Origin: Cenococcum geophilum 1.58
Taxonomy: Eukaryota; Ascomycota; Dothideomycetes; Gloniales; Gloniaceae
DNA length: 64,000 bases
Assembly (NCBI GenBank): GCA_001692895.1
Contig: KV748202.1
Coordinates: 1,178,001 to 1,242,000 of the forward strand
Direction of reading: 5' to 3'
The position numbers and the translations under genes were made by a program. The notes beneath the pieces were generated by a model, which saw nothing but the letters and a program-made list of their open reading frames with translations, searched no databases and was not told the DNA's origin. Each line of letters begins with the position of its first letter. The first letter of the stretch is position 1. Below are positions 38,801 through 51,946 of the stretch, one piece after another.

Positions 38801-41161
38801 ACGCTAAATTAGATACACTAATTGAGAAGATTTAACTACCTAATACCCAGACTAAGAACGAGGTCCTTTTAGAAGACGATAAAGAAGTACTTAAACCGTT
38901 AATTTAAGAGGAAGATGACGACGTCGATAAGCTAGTTTAAGCCTTTAATGAGTTAGCAGATCTTAAGCTTGCAAGAGCCCTTAAAGATATATACTATATA
39001 CTACCTCCAACAGAAGAAGACGAAGAATCTCTATATACCTTTCACGTCAAGTATCCTACGAAGTTAGATATATAAGGTACTGATTAAGACGTCGCTTATC
39101 GAGCAGGAGATGCGTTTAACACTTAGGAGGTGCCCAACAACTCAGCTAAAGACTCGTTTAAGGAAGCCAGCAATAATAGGTTTAAAGACTTTATTACTAA
39201 AAGGATTATGTCAGCCTATTACGGCGCCTTTTTAGCAGGAAGAAAGTTTAACCTTAATAGTTAACTTAATAATAGCAAGCTGAAATTAGGCAGAATACGC
39301 GATGTTAGATTACATAGGAAGAACCTACCTCCGCCACCCTAGTTAATCCAGGACCTTAATACGTATCCTCTTTAAGATTAGTTCTAAGAGGCTTAACGAG
39401 CCTATCTCTAATCTTATTATTAAATGAGGTTGTTTTAAGAAATAGATAAGAAGTATATAAAGGGATAGCAGGTCCTTAGCTTAATGTGGGTGTTTATCTA
39501 CAAGATAGATAAGTATAGATTTCTCCAGAAATATAAGGCACGCTTAGTAGTCTATAGAAATTAATAGGCCCCAGGAGACCTACCTACGAGAGCTACTACA
39601 TTAGCTAGTATAACCTTCCGAACCCTTATAGCGATTACTACAAAATTTAACCTGGAGACGACATAGATAGATGCAGTTAATGCGTTTGTTTATTACGATC
39701 TTAACAAGGTCATCTATATAAAGCTACCGCCAGGGTTTAATAAAGGAAAGACAGATAAAGTACTGCGCTTAAGAAAAGCCCTATATGGACTATAACAATT
39801 ACCACTGCTATAGCAGAAGAATCTTACGAGCTTATTAAACGAATTGGGTTTTAAAGAAGTACCCTAGGAGCCGTGTGTTATGCTAAAAGGTAGAATAGTT
39901 GTCTTCTTCTATATTAATAATATTGTCTTCTACTACTAAAAGATAGATAAGAAGAAAGCTTAAGAAGCAATTAAGGAGCTAAGTAAGGAATACCAGATGA
40001 GTACCCTTGGCGAGCTAAAATGGTTCCTAGGAATCCACATACTACGCAATTGTAGCTAAAGGCTCCTATAGCTATCCTAGGAAGCCTATATTGAGAAGAT
40101 AGCTAACTAGTATAAGATAGATCTTAGAGGGCGTCTTCTAGACACTCCTATGGCAGAATCGGAACTCCTCCCTACTAATTACCGATTAATCTGTCTAACG
40201 CGTCCGTCCCCTAATATAGACCTATTAGTCCGTCCTCTATCCCTACTAGCCTCTACGATGCTATATTAGAGAAAACTGGGTTTAGTACTCTATACAGCCA
40301 CTACAACGCGTCTAGATATTGCTTTTGTAGTATTACGGCTAGCAAGGTTTAATTAGAACCTAAGCTAAGAGCATTATTAAGCGGCAGATAGAGTTATTTA
40401 GTACCTATATAGCATGAGAAGTAGAGTAATCTACTATAGAGGAGATAAGGAAGGAATAAACGGTAGAGGGAGAGATAAAGGAATACGCGACTAAGGACGA
40501 GACGACGGAGACGGTAAAAGTGAAGCGCAATCATTTATCTATGCTAGTGACGCATTATTCGCGGACAACTTTGTTAATAGAAAGAGCTTATAAGGATATA
40601 TTATAAAGCTATTCGGGGGGCTAATTGCCTGGAGAGTAAATAAGTAGGGTATAGTTATAACATTAAGCACAGAAGCCAAGCTATTAGCCCTATTATAGAC
40701 AGCAAAGGAAGCTATCTTTATTAGTAGGCTATTTAAAGTAATGACGTTATAACTAAACAAGCCCTTAATTATTAACTGTAACAACACCTAGACGCTCCGA
40801 CTAATTATAGAAGACACGGCAAAGCTGATTACAAAGCTCCGACATGTTAATATCTATTAATACTGGCTACGTTAGGAATACGCAACGAGACGAGTACGAT
40901 TTCGATAGATAGTGATGAAGGAGATGATTGTTAATGGACTTATAAAGGCCCTACCTAAGTAGAGGTTTTAAAGCTTCGTTAATATAATTGGGATAGTAGA
41001 TATTAAGGAGCGGCTAAATAAGGAGAAGTAACTGGAGGACCTAAGGGAGAATATTAGAGCGAGACGGAAGGATTTAGATGAGATTATAGTTTAATTGACG
41101 TATTAACAGACATAAGAAGGTGGTTAGCTTTGACCTTAAAGAGCTTAAAGCTAAGGGGGTA

Positions 41162-41335
41162 TATCAGATAATCTATATTCTCGGTGGCGCAGGATATACA
41201 CGAGTCACATACACGGGGCCTGTACTTTGTAAATATCTTCATCTAAGCCCAGGGGCCCTAGGTCAAGAGACGATCAAGATCATCAATTAATTAACCCATT
41301 TCATTAATGAATAGCTTAATACGAGTTTCGTAACA
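41162..41335 (+). repeat. copia-2 3' LTR
   Basis: 174-bp partner of 35656-35829, preceded by the purine tract GCTAAGGGGGTA and followed by target-site copy ACTAG. Confidence 0.92.
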
Positions 41336-41340
41336 ACTAG

Positions 41341-44300
41341 CGTTTACTATTTATATATAAATAAGGTGATCTCTAGGTCTATATCCGTACTAGTTTTTAA
41401 TATATCTAAAAGGAACCTCTAGCTTTAGTTAGTATTTATAGATTGCTTTTAGTTAGTTGTTAATACGCCCTAAGAGTTTTATATCTTTAAAAGTGTGTGC
41501 TATAAGTATGCCACTTTAGAGGCGCAATTATAGAAGTTAAAGATATATATCCTTACCAGGCTTAAAGCGATTAAGTAGTATTGTAATATTTACAAGACTA
41601 TACGTTATAGCAAAATGGCGAGGTTTGTTCTCTTTCTTATTAAGTATAGTAGTTAGACTGGAAATAAGGCCGTTAAGCACTGTGTTAAGATTAGGGCCGA
41701 TATAAATAAGAGTAACTAAAGCAAGCGTAAAGACAAGACGAGAATGCCTATTAAAAAGATATTCTAGATTTATTCGGACTTAAGATGCTATAAAAGCAAT
41801 TAGGCGGAGTGGAGAGTTATTAATAGAATTTCCTATTACTTAAATAATTAGCATTGCTGCTTAACTTAGGGCCGAGCGCTAGAGAGGAGGTAATAATGTT
41901 AAGAAGGTTTAGAGAACTAAATAGACCTTAAAAATCAAGTACCTAATTTTAGGCATTAAATAAAAGACTTTTTTAGGTTAGTTGGATGCTCCCTTAGTCA
42001 TTGCTTATTATAAGGAGTGAGGTATATATTTTATTATTCTGGCCCTATACGTAGCGTAGCGCAGTATAGCACCTAGCTTAGTGTTGCCTTAGGCGTATAA
42101 AGCCTTACACTTTACTATATCTCTAATATTTTATTTTTTTACTACTATTTGCACTGTTTATAGTTTCTCTATAGTAATTATACTAGAAAATAAAGGTAGA
42201 AATAGGTAATTAAGATTAGTTTTTTTTAAATTAAGAGCCTCCTAGAAGCCCTAAACCTAAATACAATGCCTGTTAAATTTGTCTTTGCGTAAAGTTTATA
42301 AATAAACATAGTGAGAGCTATATTAAGCTTTTTAGTTGTAATAATCTATATATATAATTGACACATTTCTATATACTGCAAAAATCTACGCTAATTTTTA
42401 CCTATCTAGTTTTAGGTATTCTATTAAACCTAGTAAGTTAAATGGCTCCTCCTTTATAAGGGATCTATCTATATCCTTAAGCATATATTTTCTCTCTAGA
42501 ATTGGTCCTAAGAGGAGATTAAGAAAGTAAGTTATCTATTAGCTATATTTATAGAGAAAACCACTACGTTCTTTATCTAAAATATTAATAAGCAATTAAA
42601 AATTATTTACTGGAAGTCTTTTAATACTATAGGAAGTTAGCCTAGTATAGATTCTGCTAGGAGGAAGGAAGCTTACTCGCGGTTATAGATACTAAAATTA
42701 TTATTAGTTAGGACTAAATCAAGAATACTAGTACTAAATTAAGTTGCTAGTATATGCCAGTTACGTCCCTAACTAAGTCTATTTTTTAGGGTGGTTAGTT
42801 GTTTATTATACTTAACTATATATTTTATAAGTTTAGAATACGCTTGGGATAGCATATCGTCTAAAGTATAAAAAGTAGCCCGGCCGCAGTAACCTAGTTT
42901 TAATATTTACTTTTTATTCCACTAATATCTAGTCTACTAGACCAATTAAAGCTGGTAATTCTATTCTAGCTGTATACGAGCTTCCACCAATCTAATTAGG
43001 TAAAATCGCTTTATAATAAAAGCTATAGTAAGTAAGATATCTAATTAATCTAGAGACTCTATGTTTACGGATACTATATTACTAGAAGAAAGAATAACTG
43101 TGCTTATACTCTCCTAAATGGTAAGATAGGAATTCCGTAGCTATATAAAAGTGTTCTAGCTAGCAACCGCAAAGAATAAGCAAGTAAGGAGCTAGAGTCT
43201 ATTAGAATTGTCTAACGAGCTATAGTTAGCAAAGGTTTAATATATCTCTATTAACGGAAATTTATAGTTATAAATAGGTGGAATCTCTTTTAGAGTTTAT
43301 TTCTATAGCCTCTTGACCTTATAGGAGTGTTAATTGTTAACTTTTCGTTTGCTCTAAAGCCGCTTTAATATCGTCCTTCCAGACCTAGTAATCGCTGTGT
43401 TTAGTGTTTTGGTAGGCTTAGCTCACTATAGTTGCTTTTTATTTATAGGCGATTATGCTCCTTCTTTTTAGTATATTTTACTTTATAGTTTAGGATTGTA
43501 TCTAACTTCTTCTATTACGTTATTCTGTCTGTAAATATTATCTAACTCTACCTTATTCTGCCCCTCTTTACACGCCTATATTTGGTCGTCCCGCCTTATA
43601 TATTAGAGATTATAGTTAATTAATTATTAAGGCTCTTTATAGTGTTGCTTATTTACCTAAGATAGTAACTATTTTTTCTCTCCTTTCTAGTTATCTATAT
43701 AATTATAGGGTTAACTACTAGGACTTTACTGCAATATCTCCGCACTTTAGATTAATAAGTTTGTAGCTGTAGAAGGGAACTGGTTTTCTATATAGAATAA
43801 AGGGTATTAAAGAGAAGGCGCGGGAGACTTTTAGGGGGTCGTGTTAGCGCCTTAAGATGGCGTTAAATTACCGTTATAAGAGGAAAACTGATTAGTAGTG
43901 CTTGCCTTGGTCTATTTAGCTAGCTTACCTATAGGTAAAGGGGATAAGCTAGAAGCTAAAAGGAGCTTACTAGGATTAATAAAATTACTATTACAATTTT
44001 ATAAATCTTCTTTAAATAAGTCTTTGGTAGCAATATGGTATATAGCTATAGAATTAATAACTGCGGAAAGTATAAGCGCCTAATTATAGATTAGCTAGAA
44101 ATACTTTAGATTTATATCTAAGAGCTAGTTAAGCTTAAAGTAGACATTATATTAAAGGATTGTAATTTCCTATAATAGCTATATTAGTTATAAAAATTAA
44201 ACGCGAAGGGGGAAGTAAAGAAGGTATATATTTTCTATCTTAGCACTAATAGTATTAATCGGCATGCCTTAAGTCGGTTTGTTGTAAGTAAGGGGATTAT

Positions 44301-45137
44301 AGTTTAAAGGTGGACACTACACTTATATATATAAGTAGAAGGTAGTAAAACAAAGTCACCTATAAAGATATAGGTCTCGGCTTATTAACCACCTAAATAT
44401 TTTAAGCAATAAAAGGCAGACCTAGCCTTGCAGGGCAACAGCTCTATTAATAACCACTATTAATAACGATCGCTCTAGGCCATATATTTAAAATCCCAGA
44501 CGAACCCACCTCCTATAATTATGGCGGCCGACTCTATAGCGGCTACCTTTCTTTGGCTAAGGAAAGAGGCTTTGGTTAAATGGATAACACCCTATATAAT
44601 AATTGCGCTAGAGCTTTAACCGCTAATATCTAGGAAACGCCACCTTGATAAGGGTCTGGTTGGTGCGGCTCGGCTACTAAAAGCGAGCTTAAAGTATTTT
44701 ACGCTTTAATTACCTGCTATATATACTGCTAATTATGCTACTGCTAAACCCGTCCTGTGCTAAGTCGAAGTGCGGGTATCGGTAGAAGGTAGCCCCGTAG
44801 CTAAGCGTATAATAAACCCACTCTAACTTACCTTAGGCAGTAGTCTTAGCAGTAAGCTTTACCCAGAATAGTTAAACGCCATGCTTAGACGGCTACATGA
44901 GGATAGTATGCCATTATAGCCTACTATAATGCTTTTTACAGTAAAGTATCTCGTATAGATTGGTTTATCTCTTTAGTCGCCCTAGCTCTAACCAAGCACC
45001 TCTACTATAGTAAGAAGTACTAAACTATTATTAATATTGTAGGTAGATGAAGCTTATATATAGACCATACCTTATAATTTGAAATTAAATTAATGTATGT
45101 ATTAGTTACTCCGCCAGATTTTTTAATGCGAAGTTAT
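41341..45137. other. RIP-degraded region without a recognised gene
   Basis: About 3.8 kb of TA-rich DNA, part of the old host locus. Coding-like runs can be read on the plus strand at about 41440-41900 and 43890-44900, where many of the interruptions are TAA/TAG triplets of the kind RIP makes from CAA/CAG. They include one uninterrupted 61-codon run at 43898-44083. I cannot name a family for them. No repeat units, tRNA or element ends were found here. Confidence 0.5.
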
Positions 45138-46800
45138 TTATATAACTCGCACGTTAAGCCTCTGTTTTACTATATAGTTACTCTAAATCAACCCAACTCT
45201 AACCCTTTTGTACTTGCTATCTATACTAGTTAGCCTAATAACTAATATATAGTACTCCTTAATATCCAATCTATCCCTATTCTTAATCTTATTCTTATTC
45301 TTGCTAGACTCCTTTCTAATAACAATATATTGTTCCTTAAAAAGATCCTCGTCCTCCTTAATATTATACTGTATTTATCCTCTTTTCGTTCTGCCGAAAT
45401 CTAAGATAGTATAATGTTTCCTATTTGGTTCTATTATACAATTCCAAAACTCCCCTATGTTAGTGATTAGTATAAGTTCGCGCCCCTTATTAAACCAGAG
45501 GTTATTAATCTAATTAACTGTGCTAAAAGGGATATCTATAAACTGAATGCCTCTATTATATGCTATCTATGACCACGATGGTATATTTTGCTTAAAGTAC
45601 CCATTCCGCTTGGGGTACTTAATCCGCTCCATTTTATTGTTAGACGCCTGCTATAGGAGATTCCTATAAAGGTATTGCTGAAAGATACCGTATCTGCTTT
45701 GACACCCTAGAGCGCCTATAATACGGGCCTCTAACCTAGATATTGCAATAGATCTATTGGCCTTGTCTATAAGGCTACGCTTTAAGTAGCCCTTAAAAAG
45801 AAAGTAAATGAATTCTATGGTACGTTGGTAGCCTGACTTAAGGAGCTAGTTTGGGAAGTTTGGATTAAGTATAAAGAACTTCCTTTAAAATAAGCTGAGG
45901 AGTAAAATATCTAAGTTAAGAAGATGTTGGTCTATTAGATATTGCTTAAGCTCTTACCTTTTTAGTCTAGTAAAGTTTTTGTAGTAAACCCCTTTACTAC
46001 ATTCCTAGTATGTTTAATTGTTACTAAAATAGATAGTTTGTTGTGATAAAACCCTTTCTTATATTACCTATGCTCGCGTGTTAAGCCGAGCCTTCTCTAT
46101 ATCGTTATTAAAATTATCTCTACTGGTGCAGATATAGAATCGCCTGCCTAAGGTATCTTAAATAAGGATATACTTAGTGCTTATATTCCGCTTAAGGAAT
46201 CCCGCTTTTAAATAGACAGCCGAAGTTATTGTAATTGTGCAGTAAGCTAAAGAGAAGACCGTTTTTATACGCCTAGATTCGCGTTTCTAATCTTCTTTAT
46301 TGTCCTTATATTGGATTATGCAGAGTAAGTTGATCTAGAGGTATAGTACGCGAAGTTTTTAAGTCACTTTAATAGCGTCCTAGAAAGTCTTTATTAGGTT
46401 AGAGATACTAAATCCCCCTAGCTATTAGATAATATTATCCTAGGTTATATAAAATTGTTTCTTATCTTTAATTGGAAGTTCGCCCTAGTAATAGGATAAA
46501 GCAATATATTTTCCTCTGTCTATTTGCGTAGTATAATTAAGACGTAAGATATTAGGATTATAATCTAGATTATCCGGATTACCGACGTAGAGGAGTCTTA
46601 TTGGCAATTTTATATTGGACTTAATATAATGCCTATTATAATCGTGGGACTTATTACACTAACGAAGCTATATACAAAGTAGTGCAAATCGTGTAGGACT
46701 TTTAGCTTTGGGTAAGACTAGGAAGCTGATCTAGATGCCGCTACTAGGATTAGCTAAATATTCTATGCGTAAAGATATGTAGTAAGTAATGGCCCTGCCC
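45138..46800 (-). pseudogene. HET-3: HET-domain gene, almost full length, RIP-degraded
   Basis: Minus-strand remnant of about 550 codons. From right to left: IALSYY near 46480, then KTFQDAIKVT near 46390, YCTITITSAVY near 46220, FLKRNIST near 46190, and RVLSQQTIYF near 46040. These are the ordered blocks of the class of HET proteins with ALSYCWG, TFxDAIxVT and ERxLSxRxxxF motifs. The C-terminal half is also present, ending with YYILVIRLTSIDSKYKRV near 45220 and a terminator at 45138. In living homologues the HET domain triggers incompatibility cell death. It appears to be a single exon. Many RIP-type breaks; the start is not resolved. Confidence 0.85.
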
Positions 46801-47104
46801 AGCGTATGTAAGGAGTTGAAGATACTAACCTGAATTAAAATATAACTGGAGAATACGTGGCCCCCCCTCTTCTATTTTCAATGCTAACTGTTCTCTAACT
46901 ATTCATCAGGAAATTTTTTTTTGGGCACGTTGTCGCAAGCGAAAATCGGGGTCTGCAAAACCTGCGTAAGTCGCGATTTTAGCGATTTGCGGCAACTTGC
47001 GGCGATTTGCTACAAATACATAGGCTACCCATGTAAATCGCCGCAAATTGCGACTTAAGTAGACCCTAATTTTTGGCTGCAACAAAAAACGCAACAAAAA
47101 TACT

Positions 47105-48420
47105 ATAAAGCTCTACACGAAGCTCTACACAAAGCTCTGCACGAAGCTCTGCATAAAGCTCTACACGAAGCTCTGCACGAAGCTTTGCACGAGGCTCTGC
47201 ACAAAGCTCTACACGAAGCTCTGCACGAAGCTCTGCACGAAGCTCTGCACGAGGCTCTGCACAAAGCTCTACACGAAGCTCTGCACGAAGCTCTGCACGA
47301 AAGCTCTATACGAAGCTCTGCGTATAGAGGCTCTGTACGAGGCTCTGCACGAAGCTCTACACGAGGCTCTGCATGAAGCTCTACACGAAGCTTTGCACGA
47401 AGCTCTACACGAGAAGCTTGCACGAAGCTCTACACGAGAGTGCTACACGAAGCTCTACACGAAGCTCTACACGAAGCTCTACACGAAGCTCTACACGAAG
47501 CTCTACACGAAGCTCTTACAACGAAGCTCTACACGAAGCTCTACACGAGGTATACGAAGCTCTACACGAAGCTGAAGCTCTACACGAAGCTCTACACGAA
47601 GCTCTGCACGAAGCTCTACACGAAGCTCTACACGAAGCTCTGCATAAAGCTCTACACGAAGCTCTACACGAGGCTCTGCACGAAGCTCTACACGAAGCTC
47701 TGCACGAAGCTTTGCATAAAGCTCTACACGAAGCTCTACACGAAGCTCTACACAAAGCTCTGCACGAAGCTTTGCGCGAGGCTACACGAAGCTCTACACG
47801 AAGCTTTGCACAGGCTCTGCATGAGGCCTCTACACGAAGCTCTGCACGAAGCTCTGCATACGAAGCTCTGCGTTAGACGGCTGCTACTATGCCAGAAGCT
47901 CTACACGAGGCTCTGCACGAAGCTCTACACGAGCTCTACACGAGCTCTACACGAAGCTCTGCACGAAGCTCTACACGAAGCTCTGCACAAAGCTTTGCAC
48001 GAGGCTCTACACGAGGCTCTATACGAAGCTCTGCGTACAGAGGCTCTGTATGAGGCTCTGTACGAAGCTCTATACGAGGCTCTGCACGAAGCTCTACACG
48101 AAGCTCTGCACGAAGCTCTACACGAAGCTCTACATAAAGCTCTGCACGAAGCTTTGCGCGAGGCTCTACACGAAGCTCTACACGAAGCTTTGCATAAGGC
48201 TCTGCATGAGGCTCTACACGAAGCTCTACACGAAGCTCTACACAAGGCTCTACACGAAGCTCTACGTACAGAGGCTCTGTACGAGGCTTTGCGCGAAGCT
48301 CTATATACGGAGGCTCTACACGAAGCTCTGCACGAAGCTCTATACGAAGCTCTACGTACAGAGGCTCTGCACGAGGCTTTGCGCGACATACGGAGGCTCT
48401 ACACGAAGCTCTGCATTGGG
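47105..48420. repeat. 12-bp minisatellite, about 100 copies
   Basis: Long array of the dodecamer GAAGCTCTACAC with common variants (CTCTGCAC, CTTTGCAC, CTCTACGTACAGAGG). Because 12 is a multiple of 3, several frames on both strands stay open and read as monotonous tetrapeptides (ALHE, KLYT, SCRA). Those frames are by-products of the repeat and not evidence for a protein. Confidence 0.95.
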
Positions 48421-48754
48421 TCCCCGCTATATTCCCGATAGCCTCTACACGTGCCTCTGCCAAGTGTACCCCTTATCTATATACCTAGGTAGCCACCTTA
48501 TTTTTTACCCTTCCTTCCTTACATCCTCCCTACCTAGGGAGGCACCAGAACGGCAGCTAGCTGAGGACCGTCGCCAGAACCAGACGACTGTCGACCGTCG
48601 CCAGAACTAGACGACCGTCGACCGTCGCCAGAGCCAGACGACCACCGTTCGAATATACAGCCAGCGAACGGCCGTAGAGAACGATTCGAATTAATACGAT
48701 TAATCGATCAATCAAATCAGGCGGAGCCTTCGATCGGGCCGACCTTTCCCCCAA

Positions 48755-49040
48755 ATTACAGACAGGTAGGCATAGACAGTAGCACAAATAGGAGGCACAG
48801 ACGGTAGGCACAGACGGTAGGTATAGACAGGTAGGCATAGACAGGTAGCACAGATAGGTAGGTACAGATAGGTAGGCATAGACAGTAGGCACAGACAGGT
48901 AGGCATAGATAGTAGGCATAGACAGTAGGCATAGGCAGGTAGGCATAGGTAGGTACAGACAGACAGACAGACAGACAGACAGGTAGGCAGGCAGGCAGGC
49001 AGGTAGATAGGCAGGCAAGCAGGCAGGCAGGCACTAGGCC
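48755..49040. repeat. Short tandem repeats of the GGTAGGCAYAGACA type
   Basis: Imperfect tandem copies of a 12-14 bp unit around GGTAGGCATAGACA, passing into (GACA)n at 48957-48981 and (GGCA)n at about 48984-49032. Leu/Pro/Tyr/Cys-rich frames on the minus strand follow from the repeat. Confidence 0.9.
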
Positions 49041-49179
49041 TAGTTAGGAAATCGGTACACAGCCAGCAGATCGTTAGGAATACCGCCAATTNATNATTTN
49101 GAGCCTTTGTAAAGGGTATCCCCCTTATCTTAATTGCTTAATAAATAGCTCTACATTTTATATAGTTATATAGGAATAT

Positions 49180-49410
49180 AAAATATGCAAAATATAAAAT
49201 GTGTAAAATGTGCAAAATATATAAAATATATAAAATATACAAAACGTGTAAAATATACAGGCTCTGCGCGTTTACTGCGAGTTACTATAAAATGCGCAGG
49301 CTCTGTGCAGTTTGCTGTAAGTTACTACAAAATACGCAGGCTCTATACAGTTTGCCGCAAAATACGTAAACCGCACAAGACTATATACGACTGCCGCGAC
49401 CATATAGTTT
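49180..49410. repeat. Simple AT-rich and CGCAGGCTCT repeats
   Basis: AAAATATATA-type short repeats at 49180-49260, then three spaced copies of a segment with GCGCAGGCTCTG and GTTTGCTG at 49260-49360. These run into the right subterminal repeats of the inverted-terminus element. Confidence 0.6.
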
Positions 49411-49461
49411 GCCGCAAATTGCCGCAAACTGCAACAACGAGCCCGAAAAAAAATTTCCTAA

Positions 49462-49774
49462 TGTTTGAATATATGGTTTATTATTATTGCAGTAGCGTTT
49501 AAGTGTATGGAGGAGTAGAGCGCAGAGCTAACAACTTTTTTTAGCAATATGGACTTTAGAAAGATTAATGTTGCAGCTAGCAGCCATAATGGTACTATAG
49601 TAGGTATAACACTAGACTAGGGTAAGCTAGCTCGGTAGCGTGCTAAATAGTAGGCTTTTAACGAAATCTTAAGTAAATGTATTGTTAAAGGTATAGAACC
49701 AGTCGTCGGGCTATATCTATATTAGTACTAATTTAAGCGGTCACATATAAGGGGTATTTGCAGATCTATATATA
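49462..49774. other. Unassigned DNA left of the 68-bp array
   Basis: A weak coding-like run on the plus strand starts at an ATG at 49550 (MDFRKINVAASSHNGT) and continues with RIP-type stops to about 49720. I recognise no domain. On the minus strand this is the sequence just downstream of the intron-like array. Confidence 0.35.
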
Positions 49775-51946
49775 TCCTATACTAATAAATAGGACAAGGT
49801 TAGCAGTAGCTACATATCTTAGTATTTATAGGTCTACTTACTCCCTATACTAATAAATAGGACAAGGTTAGCAGTAGCCGTATATCTCGGTATTTATAGG
49901 TCTACTTACTCCCTACACCAATAAATAGGACAAGGTTAGTAGTAGCTATATATCTTGGTATTCGCACGTCTACTTATATACTATACTAATAAACAAGACA
50001 AGGTTAGCAGTAGCCGCATATCTTGGTATTTATAGATCTACTTATATACTATACTAACAATAGGATAAAGTTAGTAGTAGCCGTATATCTTAGTATTTGT
50101 AGGTCTACTTATATGCTATACTAATAACAGGACAAGGTTAGTAGTAGCCGTATATCTTAGTATTCGTATGTCTACTTATATACTATACTAATAAATAGGA
50201 TAAGGTTAGCAGTAGCTATATATCTTAGTATTTATAGGTCTACTTACAACCTATACTAATAAATAGGACAAGGTTAGCAGTAGCCGTATATTCCGGTATT
50301 TGTAGATCTACTTACGACCTATACTAATAAATAGGACAAGGTTAGCAGTAGCTATATATCTTAGTAATTTATGGTCTACTTATACGCTACACTAATAAAC
50401 AGGACAAGGTTAGTAATAGCCGTATATCTTAGTATTTATAGGTCTACTTATACGCTATACTAATAAATAGGACAAGGTTAGCAGTAGCTATATAATCTTG
50501 GTATTCGCAGATCTACTTATACCTATACTAATAAATAGGACAAGGTTAGCAGTAGCCGTATATCTCGGTATTTGCAGGTCTATTTATATTCTATACTAAT
50601 AAATAGGATAAGGTTAGCAGCAGCCGCATATCTTAGTATTTATAGGTCTACTTACTCTCTATACCAATAAATAGAACAAGGTTAGTAGCAGCTATATATC
50701 TTAGTATTTGCAGATCTACTTACTCCTATACTAATAGACAGGACAAGGTTAATAATAGCTATATATCTCGGTATTTGTAGGTCTACTTATATACTATACT
50801 AATAAATAGAGTAAGGTTAGTAGCAGCCGCATATCTTAGTATTTATAGGTCTACTTATAACTTATACTAATAAATAGGATAAGGTTAGCAGTAGCTATAC
50901 ATCTTAATATTTATAGGTCTACTTATAACCTATACTAATAAATAAGATAAGGTTAGCAGTAGCCGTATATCTTAGTGTTTATAGGTCTACTTACTTCCTA
51001 TACTATTAAATAGGACAAGGTTAGTAGTAGCCGCATATTTCGGTATTTAAAGGTCTACTTATATACTACACTAATAAACAGGACAAGGTTAGTAGTAGCT
51101 ATATATCTTAGTATTTGCATATCTACTTACAATCTATACTAATAAATAGGATAAGGTTAGCAGCAGCTATATATCTTAGTATTTATAGGTCTACTTATAA
51201 CCTATACTAATAAATAGGACAAGGTTAGCAGCAGCTATATATTTTAATATTCGTAGGTCTACTTACTCCCTATACTAATAAACAGGATAAGGTTAGCAGC
51301 AGCTATATATCTTAGTATTTGTAGGTCTACTTACTAGCTACACTAATAAATAGGATAAGGTTAGCAGTAGCCGTACATCTCGGTATTTATAGGTCTACTT
51401 ACTAGCTATACTAATAAATAGGACAAGGTTAGCAACAGCTATACATCTTAGTATTTATAGGTCTACTTACTAGCTATACTAATAAATAGGACAAGGTTAG
51501 CAGCTACTGTATATCTTAGTATTTGCGGGTTTACTTACTTTCTACATTAATAAATAGAATAAGGTTAGCAGCAGCCGCATATCTTAGTATTTATAGGTCT
51601 ACTTACTAGCTATACTAATAAATAGGACAAGGTTAGCAGCAGCCGCACATCTTAGTATTTATAGGTCTACTTACTAGCTATGCTAATAAATAGAACAAAG
51701 TTAGCAGTAGCTATATATCTTAGTGTTTGCGGGTCTACTTACTTTCTATACTAATAAATAAAACAAGGTTAGCAGTAGCCGTATATCCTAGTATCTATAG
51801 GTCTACTTACTAGCTACACTAATAAATAGAATAAGGTTAGTAGTAGCCGCATATCTTAGTATTTATAGGTCTACTTACAATCTATACTAATAAATAGAAT
51901 AAGGTTAGCAGTAGCCGTATATCTTAGTATTTATAAGTCTACTTAC
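49775..51946 (-). repeat. Array of about 32 intron-like 68-bp units
   Basis: Tandem units with 68-bp spacing (landmark ACTAATAAAT at 49781, 49849, 49917, 49985 and on). On the minus strand each begins GTAAGTAGACC, carries TGCTAACC around base 38, and ends GGTATAG (often RIP-altered to AGTATAG). Exactly three bases, rarely two, then precede the next GTAAGT. The three-base gap is hypervariable (plus-strand values TCC, ATA, ATG, AAC, GAC, ACG, ATT, TCT, TTC, AAT, TAG, TTT) while the core is conserved. Donor, branch and acceptor signals fit a 65-nt fungal intron. The array is split at 51946 by gypsy-C and resumes at 61310. Confidence 0.92.

Larger units (their letters stand above)
35656..41335 (+). 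mobile_element. copia-2: full-length Ty1/copia element, broken
   Basis: 5,680-bp fossil with 174-bp LTRs and a 5-bp target-site duplication ACTAG (35651-35655 and 41336-41340). Order on the plus strand is that of Ty1/copia: leader with short repeats (about 35915-36190), gag with a CCHC knuckle (CLACGIRGH near 37110), protease, integrase about 37900-38750, reverse transcriptase about 39420-40100, RNase H about 40530-40900, purine tract 41150-41161. The two LTRs differ at about 19 sites, nearly all transitions, so the raw LTR distance reflects RIP more than age. Dozens of breaks. Same family as copia-1. Confidence 0.92.
46906..49461. mobile_element. Inverted-terminus element (non-autonomous DNA transposon-like) packed with minisatellites
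   Basis: 2.56 kb bounded by inverted ends: left AGGAAATTTTTTTTTGGGC from 46908, right the complement of AGGAAATTTTTTTTCGGGC ending near 49459. Inside both ends are subterminal repeats based on TTGCGGC (46930-47060 and 49400-49440). The interior is a 1.3-kb array of a 12-bp repeat, a spacer, an array of short GACA/GGCA-type repeats, and a T/A-rich repeat. No transposase is visible. I could not read a convincing target-site duplication, so the superfamily stays open. Confidence 0.6.

Noticed and set aside
40539-40787. 82-codon frame on the minus strand
   Set aside because: Antisense to the RNase H region of copia-2.
47103-48610. Long open frames up to 333 codons on both strands (ALHE, KLYT, SCRA repeats)
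   Set aside because: They follow from a 12-bp repeat lacking stops in several frames; no start context, no domain and no single favoured strand.
48557-49089. Pro/Leu/Cys/Tyr-rich frames of 92-153 codons on the minus strand
   Set aside because: Produced by the GGTAGGCATAGACA and GACA/GGCA repeats.
46896-49470. A target-site duplication for the inverted-terminus element
   Set aside because: Tested 2-, 8- and 9-bp flanks around 46906 and 49461; none matches, so the superfamily was left open.
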